Positions 1-7,834 of a stretch of DNA of 64,000 nucleotides are shown here, piece by piece (positions within the stretch are counted from its first letter, which is position 1; every line of letters starts with the position of its first letter). The notes under the pieces were generated by a model that saw nothing but the letters and a program-made list of their open reading frames with translations, made no database searches and was not told the DNA's origin. The translations under genes and the position numbers were made by a program. Origin of the DNA: Bacteroidaceae bacterium (GTDB lineage Bacteria > Bacteroidota > Bacteroidia > Bacteroidales > Bacteroidaceae); contig JAFZFN010000026.1 in assembly GCA_017555875.1 (NCBI GenBank), positions 1 to 64,000 on the forward strand, given 5' to 3'.

Positions 1-629
1 AAGAAGAGAAGTGATGCTGTGCCATCTGTGATATCATCTTCGCACCACATATACATATAGTTGCTGAGGTGTGCCAGGTTGTTCTTTCCAGACTGGGTAA
101 ACTCGGTAGGCATAACGAGCGTAGCATGATACGAGCCATCTTCAATCTTGACTGAAGAGCCGTTGTCGTCATTTACAGGAGTAACGGCAAAGAGAGTATG
201 TCCGTCTATGTTTTCCACAAGTACGGGAGACTCGTAAGTATCGATAGTCTCAAACTCTGCCCAATGGCCATCTTCCGCTTTCTCGGGATCGCTGTGGCGT
301 AGAATCTTCACATCCACCACCTCATTGCCTTCGATACTCTTCAACCAATTACCCTCCTTGACAAAGGCCATCTTCATCTCCGATTCGGTAGCAGTCTCAG
401 GGTTAAGGGTGTAATCCCACGCAAAGGTGAGCTTCCCGTCATTGTTGTCCGTCCACGATGCGCGTGTGGAGGTTTTGTTACTGCCCACACTGCCACTGAA
501 ACGCAGATGACGCCCAGCGGTAGGAGTATCGGGGGTGTTAGGCGTTGGGGGTACGATATCAGTCTGCTGGCAAGCGACGAAGGCGCTTGTAGCGATGAGT
601 GCGACCCACAGTTTTGTGTACTTATTCAT
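1..629 (-). CDS. Partial lipoprotein, possibly fimbrillin-like (3' end beyond window)
   Basis: An open frame runs from an ATG at 629 off the left edge without a stop; about 209 codons are visible. The product starts with a short hydrophobic stretch ending in SAFVAC, a plausible lipobox, so it is probably an exported lipoprotein. The mature part is rich in Asp, Glu, Thr and Ser, with motifs such as TRASW and KLTFAWDYT that resemble Bacteroidetes fimbrillin-family (FimA/Mfa-like) surface lipoproteins; this family assignment is an inference. A 56-residue peptide gene lies 31 nt upstream on the same strand and both follow a promoter with an unusual direct repeat. The missing C-terminus prevents a firm call. 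Confidence 0.6.
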   Translation of the reverse strand, partial: MNKYTKLWVALIATSAFVACQQTDIVPPTPNTPDTPTAGRHLRFSGSVGSNKTSTRASWTDNNDGKLTFAWDYTLNPETATESEMKMAFVKEGNWLKSIEGNEVVDVKILRHSDPEKAEDGHWAEFETIDTYESPVLVENIDGHTLFAVTPVNDDNGSSVKIEDGSYHATLVMPTEFTQSGKNNLAHLSNYMYMWCEDDITDGTASLLF

Positions 630-660
630 ACGTGTCTGTGTTATTTTAACTTTTAACTTT

Positions 661-831
661 TCACTCCCAAAGGTCTCCCCATGCTCCACGGCGCTCATTG
701 GCACCACGGCTACCAAAATCGTAGTCATTATTGGTGTCTGTTCCCTGACCGCTCATAGCAAGCATCTCCTGAGGCTCGACTTCCAGAACCTCGCACGAGG
801 GACATACATAAATCTTTTTCTCTTGTTTCAT
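661..831 (-). CDS. Small 56-residue peptide upstream of the lipoprotein gene
   Basis: ATG at 831 and TGA at 661-663 give 56 residues beginning MKQEKKIYVCPSCEVLEVEP and ending in GAWGDLW plus Glu. There is no signal peptide. Peptides of this style (short, basic start, a V-x-E-x-E segment, then a Gly/Ser/Asn-rich tail after an M-S-G-Q-G-like turn) are common in Prevotella-like Bacteroidales, often beside surface lipoprotein genes, and have no established function. The visible Cys pair (CPSC) could bind metal, but one pair is not enough to claim it. The gene sits directly behind promoter copy 1 (-7 box at 868-875) and 31 nt before the lipoprotein start, so the two are probably cotranscribed. Confidence 0.65.
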   Translation of the reverse strand: MKQEKKIYVCPSCEVLEVEPQEMLAMSGQGTDTNNDYDFGSRGANERRGAWGDLWE

Positions 832-867
832 ATTCTTAAATTTGTATCTGTTTTATTAAATTCGGTG

Positions 868-905
868 CGAAAATAGGGGGCAATTCTGAAAACATTCTGA
901 AAAAT
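868..905 (-). promoter_or_regulatory. Promoter copy 1 with direct-repeat operator
   Basis: Read on the minus strand: two direct repeats of TTTTCAGAAT spaced 11 bp apart (881-905), then 5 nt, then TATTTTCG (868-875), a match to the Bacteroidetes -7 box. It lies 37 nt before the 56-residue peptide gene. The repeats take the place where a -33 TTTG would normally sit, as expected for an activator-dependent promoter (inference). Confidence 0.55.
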
Positions 906-1199
906 TCACCTTTTTCACCACTTTTTTTCTCTCTTCTTCTCTTTTTCTTCTCTTTATTCCCACGAATCTAAAGGACTATCACTGATTTTATTCTATTCAT
1001 CCGTGTCATCGGTGGTTTATTAAAAAAGCACGCGCCACCGCAGGGCACGAGTCGTGCCGCACGGTAGCGCATATCAAAGTCTCCGAAGCCCTCTCCGATT
1101 TTAGGGGGGGGTATCGCTATACTGCTCTGCTTCAATAAGTTAAAATGGCGCATCGTTCCAAATTCTAGCTTATCACCTGTTAATGGTTGTTTTCGGGAA
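906..1199. other. Intergenic leader region without a convincing gene
   Basis: No coding region here is convincing. A 61-codon minus-strand frame (ATG at 1153, stop near 968) would lie behind promoter copy 2, but its composition (runs of Pro, Arg and Cys) and lack of a start signal argue against it. The segment around 965-1020 resembles the 'ccgtgtcatccgtggt' type of dispersed intergenic sequence seen in many genomes. If promoter copy 2 is used, this is a leader of about 360 nt for the peptide/lipoprotein operon. 1238-1412 also shows nothing I can support. Confidence 0.4.
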
Positions 1200-1237
1200 C
1201 AAAGATACACATCAATTCTGAAAAGATTCTGAAAAAT
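1200..1237 (-). promoter_or_regulatory. Promoter copy 2 with the same direct-repeat operator
   Basis: The 25-bp operator at 1213-1237 matches copy 1 at 24 of 25 positions and is again exactly 5 nt from a -7 box, here TATCTTTG (1200-1207), a perfect TAnnTTTG. It points left towards the peptide and lipoprotein genes. Confidence 0.55.
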
Positions 1238-1440
1238 ACGATTTTTTTACATTCTTTGTGCCTATCGGGCTATAGGCAGAATCTATCTATCATAACGAAG
1301 TACAGAAAATCAAGAGCGAAAAGTCAAATTTCAACGAGAGAAAAAGTGGATTTTCACCGCAAACCTCGGCCAGAAGGACAAAAAGGAGCATTTATCATCA
1401 AGTAAGCTGGCATTGACTTCGTCAAGTCGTTTTTTTACAC

Positions 1441-1448
1441 TACTTTTG
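1441..1448 (+). promoter_or_regulatory. -7 box of the antiporter promoter
   Basis: TACTTTTG lies 28 nt before the antiporter ATG and fits TAnnTTTG. A TTG at 1413-1415 is the only nearby -33 candidate, at a rather long 25-nt spacing. Confidence 0.45.
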
Positions 1449-1476
1449 CAATTCATTCTAATACTGCAAAACCATC

Positions 1477-3549
1477 ATGAGCCTGACTAGCAATGTAGCT
1501 CCCCTGTTTCCCATCACCAACCCCACGTGGATATTCCTCGTGGTGCTGGTCATCATACTGTTTGCCCCGCTGCTGTTTAACCGCATCCGTGTGCCCCACC
1601 TCGTGGGCATGATACTGGCGGGAGTGCTCGTGGGCGAGCATGGACTCAACATCCTCTCGCGCGACAGCAGCTTCGAGCTCTTCGGCAAGGTGGGACTCCT
1701 CTACATCATGTTCCTCGCCAGCCTGGAGATGGACCTCGAGGGACTGAAGAAGAACCGCACACGGGGCATCGCCTTCGGACTCATCACCTTCACCATCCCC
1801 ACGGTGATAGGCTTTGCCGTGGGACAGTGGGTGCTGCACCTGCCGTGGGAGGCCTCGCTGCTCATCTCATGCATCATCGCCTCGCACACGCTCATCGCCT
1901 ACCCCATCGTGGGACGCTACGGACTGAGCCGCCACGACTGCGTCACGATAGCCATCGCAGGCACCATGATAGCCCTGCTGCTGGCGCTGCTCATGCTGGC
2001 AGGCGTGTCGGCCAGTGCTGAGGGAGACGTGAGCCTGAGGTTCTGGCTCACCTTCGCACTGAAGTGCGTGACGTACTGCGCCTTCATCTTCTACTGCTAC
2101 CCGCGGTTTACGCGATACTTCTTCAAGCACAACAGCGACAACGTGACACAGTTTACCTTCGTGCTCGTGATGCTCGTGCTGAGCGCTGCCCTGTCGGAGC
2201 TGGCCGGACTGGAGGGGCTCTTCGGTGCCTTCCTCGCCGGACTGGTGCTCAACAGGTACATCCCGCGCGTGTCGCCCCTGATGAACCGCATCGAGTTTGT
2301 GGGCAACGCACTCTTCATCCCCTACTTCCTCATCAGCGTGGGCATGCTGGTAAACCTACGCAGCATGTTTGACCACCGCGAGGCGGTCTTCGTGATCGTC
2401 ACGCTCGTGCTGACCGCCACGCTCACCAAGTGGCTGGGAGCATGGGCCACACAGCTGGTGCTGCGCATGAAGGCTGCCGAGCGACGCATGCTCTTCGGAC
2501 TGAGCAACGCACACGCCGCAGGCGCACTGGCCATCATCATGGTGGGCACACAGCTCGAGGTGGAGCCGGGCGTGGCACTCATCGGGGACGACATCATCAA
2601 TGGCGTGGTGCTGGTCATCCTCGTCAGCTGCATCATCAGCTCACTGGTGACCGAGCGCGCAGCACGCGAGATAGCTCTCGCCGACAGCGCTGCACCCAAC
2701 GGCACCAATGACACGAGCGACAAGATCATGGTGGCGCTCAACAACCCCGACAGCGTGGAGGCACTCATCGACACGGCGGTGATGATGCGCAACCCCAAGT
2801 CGAAGAAGGAGATGATAGCCCTGCAGGTGTGTCTCGACAACGAACGCGTGGAGCAGCAGCTCAAGCAGGGCAAGATAAACCTCGAATGTGCGGCCAAGAC
2901 AGCCGCAGCGGCCGACGTGCCCCTGGCCACACACAACCGCGTGGGCGTGAACGTGGTGGGCAGCATCGTGCACTCGATGAAGGAGCTGGAGGCATCGGAG
3001 CTCCTGCTGGGACTGCACCACAAGCGACGCATGGGCGACTCGTACCTCGGCTCGGTGGCCACAGACCTGCTGGCACGACTCAACAGACAGGTCATCATCG
3101 TCAACTACCTCATGCCGGTCAACGTGGTGCACCGCATCATCGTGGCCGTGCCCAAGTGGGCCGAGAAGGAGGTGGGATTCTACCGCTGGGTGAAGCGCGT
3201 GAGCCGCATGGCCGAGCAGCTGGGATGCCGCATCGACTTCCATGCACACTCCGACACGATACCCCTGCTGAGGGACTACATCAAAGCATACCACCCGAGC
3301 GCACGCACCTCGTACATGCCGCTCGACGACTGGAATGACCTGCTCATCGTGACACAACACCTGAGCTATGACCACCTCTTCGTGCTCGTCAGCGCACGCC
3401 GTGGCGGCATCTCGTGGCAGCCGGCATTTGACAACCTGCCCACACAGCTGGTGCGACACTTCTCGAACAATAGCCTCATGATCATATACCCCGAACAGTT
3501 TGGACAGGCACATGAGCTGTCGTTTGCACAACCATTGCCGACAAAATAA
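1477..3549 (+). CDS. CPA2-family cation:proton antiporter
   Basis: A 690-residue inner-membrane protein. Residues about 15-400 form a run of hydrophobic helices typical of the monovalent cation:proton antiporter-2 fold (Kef/NhaS-like), including an RVPHLVGMILAGVLVGEHG segment that matches the second helix of this family. Residues about 405-690 are soluble, with two alpha/beta stretches resembling universal-stress-like domains, probably regulatory. It should exchange Na+ or K+ for H+ to control cytoplasmic pH; ion specificity cannot be read from sequence. There are no KefC-type TrkA-N glycine motifs in the tail. The next gene, tcdA, starts 37 nt downstream and may be cotranscribed. Confidence 0.85.
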   Translation: MSLTSNVAPLFPITNPTWIFLVVLVIILFAPLLFNRIRVPHLVGMILAGVLVGEHGLNILSRDSSFELFGKVGLLYIMFLASLEMDLEGLKKNRTRGIAFGLITFTIPTVIGFAVGQWVLHLPWEASLLISCIIASHTLIAYPIVGRYGLSRHDCVTIAIAGTMIALLLALLMLAGVSASAEGDVSLRFWLTFALKCVTYCAFIFYCYPRFTRYFFKHNSDNVTQFTFVLVMLVLSAALSELAGLEGLFGAFLAGLVLNRYIPRVSPLMNRIEFVGNALFIPYFLISVGMLVNLRSMFDHREAVFVIVTLVLTATLTKWLGAWATQLVLRMKAAERRMLFGLSNAHAAGALAIIMVGTQLEVEPGVALIGDDIINGVVLVILVSCIISSLVTERAAREIALADSAAPNGTNDTSDKIMVALNNPDSVEALIDTAVMMRNPKSKKEMIALQVCLDNERVEQQLKQGKINLECAAKTAAAADVPLATHNRVGVNVVGSIVHSMKELEASELLLGLHHKRRMGDSYLGSVATDLLARLNRQVIIVNYLMPVNVVHRIIVAVPKWAEKEVGFYRWVKRVSRMAEQLGCRIDFHAHSDTIPLLRDYIKAYHPSARTSYMPLDDWNDLLIVTQHLSYDHLFVLVSARRGGISWQPAFDNLPTQLVRHFSNNSLMIIYPEQFGQAHELSFAQPLPTK

Positions 3550-3586
3550 GAGCGAAGCCAAACTTCGACGAAGTCAAAGAGAACAG

Positions 3587-4423
3587 ATGAAAGAGAACAG
3601 AGAACAGGAGAGCTGGAGCGACCGCACTGAACTGCTGCTGGGACACGACAAGATGGAGCGCCTACGCGGAGCCCACGTGCTCGTGGTGGGCGTAGGAGGC
3701 GTGGGGGCCTATGCAGCCGAGATGCTGTGCCGTGCAGGCGTGGGCGAGCTGACGCTCGTCGATGCCGACATGGTGAACATCACCAACATCAACCGCCAGC
3801 TGCCTGCCACACACAGCACACTGGGCCGACCCAAGGTGGAGGTGCTGGCAGAGCGGTTCCGCGACATCAACCCCGAGATAAAGGTGAATGCATGGCCAAT
3901 GTATGTGGCCCCCCTCTCATCCCCCGACAGGGGGGAGGCTCCCATAGGCGAGGACAGCAATAACACCCAACAAGAAATCATCACTGTAGAAGCCTTGCTG
4001 AACCAGTTCACTGAGTCATCCCCCCACGGGGGGAGCGAGAGGGGCCTCTTCATCGTCGATGCCATAGACACCATCGCCCCTAAGTGCGCACTCATCAGCG
4101 AAGCACTGCGCCGGGGAATACCCATCGTGAGCAGCATGGGAGCAGGAGCCAAGAGCGACATCACACAGATACGCTTTGCCGACCTGTGGGACACCTACCA
4201 CTGCGGACTGGCCAAGGCGGTGCGCACACGACTCAAGAAGGAGGGACTGCGCCGCTCATTGCCCGTGGTGTTCTCGACAGAGCAAGCCGACCGACACGCC
4301 ATCATGACCATCGAGGGCGAACAGAACAAGAAGTCGACCACTGGCACCATAAGCTACATGCCTGCCGTGTTTGGCTGCTACCTGGCCGAATATGTGATAA
4401 GACAGTTGAAAGTGCCCTTTTAA
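3587..4423 (+). CDS. tcdA: tRNA threonylcarbamoyladenosine dehydratase TcdA
   Basis: E1-like ATP-dependent enzyme that cyclises t6A37 of tRNA to ct6A. The nucleotide-binding loop [13 protein letters not shown], the [13 protein letters not shown] segment and [10 protein letters not shown] are all diagnostic. I chose the ATG at 3587 (278 residues), because the longer frame from 3500 overlaps the antiporter gene. The protein is longer than typical family members, and the excess lies between 'NPEIKV' and 'VDAID': two GC-rich palindromes (3907-3945 and 4015-4046) are translated in frame there as Ser/Pro/Gly-rich stretches. They look like inserted REP-type hairpins. The catalytic core on both sides appears intact. 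Confidence 0.88.
   Translation: MKENREQESWSDRTELLLGHDKMERLRGAHVLVVGVGGVGAYAAEMLCRAGVGELTLVDADMVNITNINRQLPATHSTLGRPKVEVLAERFRDINPEIKVNAWPMYVAPLSSPDRGEAPIGEDSNNTQQEIITVEALLNQFTESSPHGGSERGLFIVDAIDTIAPKCALISEALRRGIPIVSSMGAGAKSDITQIRFADLWDTYHCGLAKAVRTRLKKEGLRRSLPVVFSTEQADRHAIMTIEGEQNKKSTTGTISYMPAVFGCYLAEYVIRQLKVPF
3907..4046. repeat. REP-like hairpin pair inside tcdA
   Basis: Left unit 3907-3945 contains CCCCC-GACA-GGGGG. Right unit 4015-4046 contains CCCCCC-ac-GGGGGG followed by agcgagaggggcc. The outer halves are inverted copies of one another (ggcccccctctcat against agcgagaggggcc read backwards). The size and arrangement resemble the pair at 29421-29572. Confidence 0.6.
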
Positions 4424-4437
4424 AAAAAACAACCAAA

Positions 4438-5100
4438 ATGATCCAACTAAAAGATATACACAAGAGCTTCGGCACACTGGAAGTGCTCAAAGGCATAGAC
4501 CTCACCATAAACAAGGGCGAGGTGGTGAGCATCGTAGGACCTAGCGGAGCGGGCAAGACGACACTGCTACAGATCCTCGGCACGCTGGACCGTCCCGACA
4601 GCGGACGCGTGCTCTTCGATGGCATCGACGTGGCGCAGTACAAGGAGAAGCAGCTCTCGGCCTTCCGCAACCAGCACATCGGATTCGTGTTTCAGTTTCA
4701 CCAACTGCTGCCCGAGTTTACCGCTGTGGAGAACGTGATGATGCCAGCCCTCATCAGCGGAGCCAGCATGAGCGACGCCCGTAGCCGAGCCATGGAGATG
4801 CTCGACTATCTGCACCTCACCGACCGCGCCACACACAAGCCCTCGGAGCTGTCGGGAGGCGAGAAGCAGCGCGTGGCCGTGGCAAGAGCCCTGGTGAACC
4901 GTCCACAAGTGATCCTGGCCGACGAGCCCTCGGGAAGCCTCGACACACAGAACAAGGAGGAGCTGCACCAGCTCTTCTTCGACCTGAGACGCGAACTGGG
5001 ACAGACCTTCATCATCGTCACCCACGACGAACAGCTGGCACTGACCACAGACCGCACCATACGCCTGCGTGACGGCAGAGTGGTGAGCAGCGAGATCTGA
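4438..5100 (+). CDS. lolD: LolD/MacB-type ABC transporter ATP-binding protein
   Basis: 220-residue ATPase with Walker [10 protein letters not shown] (about residues 36-44), signature [15 protein letters not shown], Walker [13 protein letters not shown] and the H-loop TH of 'IIVTHDE'. The LolD/MacB subfamily is suggested by the compact length and by '[21 protein letters not shown]'. It would power lipoprotein release from the inner membrane or a related MacB-like exporter. The ATG at 4438 follows tcdA by 14 nt. No LolC/LolE-like permease is nearby, so the membrane partner must be encoded elsewhere. Confidence 0.85.
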   Translation: MIQLKDIHKSFGTLEVLKGIDLTINKGEVVSIVGPSGAGKTTLLQILGTLDRPDSGRVLFDGIDVAQYKEKQLSAFRNQHIGFVFQFHQLLPEFTAVENVMMPALISGASMSDARSRAMEMLDYLHLTDRATHKPSELSGGEKQRVAVARALVNRPQVILADEPSGSLDTQNKEELHQLFFDLRRELGQTFIIVTHDEQLALTTDRTIRLRDGRVVSSEI

Positions 5101-5169
5101 TAATAAACAGGCAGAGGACTCCGGGCACTCAGAGATCTCCGAGAACTCCGAAAAATCATAAATCCCAAC
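5101..5169. repeat. Degenerate CTC-rich junction array
   Basis: The short gap between the ABC ATPase and mazG holds repeated units of the type actcNgag/gaactccg (about 5116-5155), like those at 28598-28662. No protein or hairpin function is evident. Confidence 0.35.
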
Positions 5170-5970
5170 ATGACCACCAGACAAGAACAAATGGAGGCCT
5201 TCGGCCGATTCCTCGACGTGCTGGACGAGCTGCGCGAGAAATGTCCGTGGGACCGCAAGCAGACCAATGAGAGCCTGCGCCCCAACACCATAGAAGAGGT
5301 GTACGAACTATGTGACGCCCTCATCAACGACGACAACACCAACATATGCAAGGAGCTAGGCGACGTGTTGCTCCACATCGGCTTCTATGCCAAGATAGCC
5401 TCGGAGAAGGGCGCATTTGACATCAAGGACGTGTGTGACCGCTTGTGCGAGAAGCTCATCTTCCGTCATCCACACGTGTTTCCTCCGGCAGAGAGTGAAG
5501 CGGTAAAGGTGGAGAATGCCACACAGGTATCGGAGAACTGGGAGCAGCTGAAGTTGCGCGAGAAGGGTGGCAACAAGCGCGTGCTCAGCGGTGTGCCCTC
5601 AGGACTGCCCTCCATCGTGAAGGCCTACCGCATACAGGAGAAGGCTCGCAACGTGGGCTTCGAGTGGGATGACGCATCGGGCGCATGGGAGAAGCTCCTG
5701 GAGGAGATCGAGGAACTGAAAGCGGAGCTCGACCACAACAATTACGACCTCGCCGAGGCCGAGCTGGGCGACCTGCTCTTTGCCTGCATCAACGTGGCCC
5801 GCATGAATGGACTCAGCCCCGACAATGCGCTGGAGCGCACAAACCAGAAGTTTATCCGCCGATTCAACTACGTCGAGGAGGGTGCCATAGCACAAGGACG
5901 TAACCTCAAGGAGATGACACTCGAGGAGATGGATGTCCTCTGGGACGAAGCCAAGCGAATGGGCATGTAA
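5170..5970 (+). CDS. mazG: Nucleoside triphosphate pyrophosphohydrolase MazG
   Basis: 266 residues with two tandem MazG folds. The first carries ELREKCPWDRKQTNESLRP and the metal-binding EEVYEL / ELGDVLLH helices (residues about 20-75); the second carries EEIEELKAEL and EAELGDLLFA (about 175-210). The enzyme hydrolyses (d)NTPs to monophosphates and pyrophosphate and removes damaged nucleotides. The length equals that of E. coli-type full-length MazG. It lies in a same-strand run with the ABC ATPase and aroB. Confidence 0.93.
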   Translation: MTTRQEQMEAFGRFLDVLDELREKCPWDRKQTNESLRPNTIEEVYELCDALINDDNTNICKELGDVLLHIGFYAKIASEKGAFDIKDVCDRLCEKLIFRHPHVFPPAESEAVKVENATQVSENWEQLKLREKGGNKRVLSGVPSGLPSIVKAYRIQEKARNVGFEWDDASGAWEKLLEEIEELKAELDHNNYDLAEAELGDLLFACINVARMNGLSPDNALERTNQKFIRRFNYVEEGAIAQGRNLKEMTLEEMDVLWDEAKRMGM

Positions 5971-6008
5971 GAGGTGAGAGAGACGAACAGCAGAAAAGAT
6001 CGAGAAGA

Positions 6009-7055
6009 ATGAATACGCAACGTATCATAGCCGCTACAGACGTAGCCGAAACACTGAAGGGCATGCTCGATGGGATGGAGCACGACCGCTTGTTTGTGCT
6101 CACCGACGAGCACACCGAACAGTGGTGCTACCCCCTGGTGGCTCCCGTGGTGGGCGAGGCTCACCGCATCAGCATCGCTGCAGGCGACGACAACAAGGAC
6201 ATCGAGGCGCTGTGCCACGTGTGGGACGAGCTGTCGGGACATGGGGCTACACGCCACTCGCTGCTCATCAACTTGGGCGGAGGCATGGTGACCGACCTGG
6301 GCGGCTTCGCTGCTGCCACCTTCAAGCGAGGCATACGATGCATCAATGTCCCCACTACCCTATTGGCCATGGTGGACGCTGCCGTAGGAGGCAAGACGGG
6401 TATCAACAGGCATGCGCTGAAGAATGAGGTGGGAGCCTTCTATCCCGCCGAGGCGGTGGTGGTGTCGGCACAGTTTCTGCACACGCTCGACGCACACAAC
6501 ATCGCATCGGGCTTTGCCGAGATGCTCAAGCACGGACTCATCAGCACCGAGGAGCACTGGTCGCGACTGATGCGCTATGACCTGAATGGGCTCGACCTCG
6601 ACGCACTGCAAGAGCTCATCATGGAGTCGATCTGCGTGAAGGAGCACATCGTGGAGCAGGACCCCACGGAGAAGCATATACGCAAGGCACTCAACCTGGG
6701 ACACACCCTGGGGCACGCCTTCGAGACATGGGCCATGCGCCACGCCATGCCGATACTGCACGGACATGCAGTGGCATGGGGACTCATCGGTGAACTCTAC
6801 CTCGCACACATCCATGAGGGATTCCCCACGGACAAGCTGCGCCAGATGGTGAGCTATGTGAAGGAGGTGTATGAGCCCATAGCATTCACTTGCAAGGACT
6901 ACGATGAGCTACATGAGCTCATGCAACACGACAAGAAGAACCGCGGGACGGAGATACGCTTCACCCTCCTCGGAGGTATCGGTGACATCCGCATCGACTG
7001 CATCGCGACAAAAGAAGAGATTGACGAGGCGCTCGACTTCGTACGTGAGTGCTGA
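6009..7055 (+). CDS. aroB: 3-dehydroquinate synthase AroB
   Basis: 348 residues, second step of the shikimate pathway (DAHP to 3-dehydroquinate, NAD+ and a divalent metal required). Visible motifs are LGGGMVTDLGGFAA (NAD binding), VPTTLLAMVDAAVGGKTGIN, and the metal-ligand segments NLGHTLGHAFE and HGHAVAWG. The gene starts 38 nt after mazG. Confidence 0.95.
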   Translation: MNTQRIIAATDVAETLKGMLDGMEHDRLFVLTDEHTEQWCYPLVAPVVGEAHRISIAAGDDNKDIEALCHVWDELSGHGATRHSLLINLGGGMVTDLGGFAAATFKRGIRCINVPTTLLAMVDAAVGGKTGINRHALKNEVGAFYPAEAVVVSAQFLHTLDAHNIASGFAEMLKHGLISTEEHWSRLMRYDLNGLDLDALQELIMESICVKEHIVEQDPTEKHIRKALNLGHTLGHAFETWAMRHAMPILHGHAVAWGLIGELYLAHIHEGFPTDKLRQMVSYVKEVYEPIAFTCKDYDELHELMQHDKKNRGTEIRFTLLGGIGDIRIDCIATKEEIDEALDFVREC

Positions 7056-7103
7056 CCCCCACCCTAGCGCCATAGCTATCGGGGTACAGCGGGAGAGGCT
7101 ACG

Positions 7104-7667
7104 CTAGAAGCAGTAGCCCAGGCGTACACTGAAGCTGAGAGCGACATGGTCGCTGCGAGTGCCAAAAACGTTCCACAGGGCAAAGCCATGATGGTAGCCC
7201 GTCTCGGCAGGCGTGCCGAGGGCAGGACCCGCGCCCGCCCAAGCATCGATAAGAAAACGACCGAAGTGGGTCTGATAGCCTGCAGTAGCCAGCAGGGTAC
7301 ACATCTGCGACTGGGTGCGCAAGCCCGTGCCGCGCTGGTCATAAGCATAGTTGACATAGATAAACTCGGGACGCACGTAGAAGCCCTTGAGTCCACCGCC
7401 CTCGTTGCCTGCCACGAAGAACTTGTGGCCGTAGCGCAGGGTATAACCACGGGGATTGTTGGCAAACTTATCGTAGCCCGCACCGATCATGCTGGCGCAG
7501 AACTCGGCCGACTGATGAGGAGTGAATGCCCGCTCATAAGAGAGCTTGGTGCTGCCCGTAGCCCAAGAGAGGAAGGTGACCTTCACGGCGTTGCGGTACT
7601 CGGTGGCACGACCTGCGATGGGGATGAGCAGGAGGAATGATAGCAGTATGGTCTTGAAGAATCTCAT
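7104..7667 (-). CDS. Small outer-membrane beta-barrel protein, unknown function
   Basis: 187 residues. A clear signal peptide (about residues 1-21, ending AGRA) is followed by alternating hydrophobic/polar strands rich in Gly, Tyr and Phe, and the chain ends in GYCF, a terminal aromatic typical of barrels inserted by BAM. It resembles the DUF3575-like small OMPs common in Bacteroidetes; I cannot name a substrate. It converges on aroB and is followed upstream by the divergent recG. Confidence 0.6.
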   Translation of the reverse strand: MRFFKTILLSFLLLIPIAGRATEYRNAVKVTFLSWATGSTKLSYERAFTPHQSAEFCASMIGAGYDKFANNPRGYTLRYGHKFFVAGNEGGGLKGFYVRPEFIYVNYAYDQRGTGLRTQSQMCTLLATAGYQTHFGRFLIDAWAGAGPALGTPAETGYHHGFALWNVFGTRSDHVALSFSVRLGYCF

Positions 7668-7813
7668 ATGAATTGAAACTTAGAGGACGACAAAGTTAGC
7701 GCAAGGTGAGAGAAAAAGCAAAACTGTTTTGACTTTTTCCGATCTGCAGCCTAATTAAAAGCTACATCGTAGGTTAAAGTTAGGTATTATTTCCTTTTTT
7801 GCCAAAGTTGTCG

Positions 7814-7821
7814 TACTTTTG
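7814..7821 (+). promoter_or_regulatory. -7 box of the recG promoter
   Basis: TACTTTTG, 13 nt before the recG ATG; no good -33 box at the usual distance. Confidence 0.4.
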
Positions 7822-7834
7822 TCTTTGAAAAATC

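Noticed and set aside
968..1210. 80-codon minus-strand frame near promoter copy 2
   Set aside because: Its ATG lies next to the -7 box and would not be transcribed from it; the composition is unlike a protein.
1187..1405. 72-codon plus-strand frame before the antiporter
   Set aside because: No start signal, low-complexity Lys/Arg/Ser content, and it runs against the operator element.
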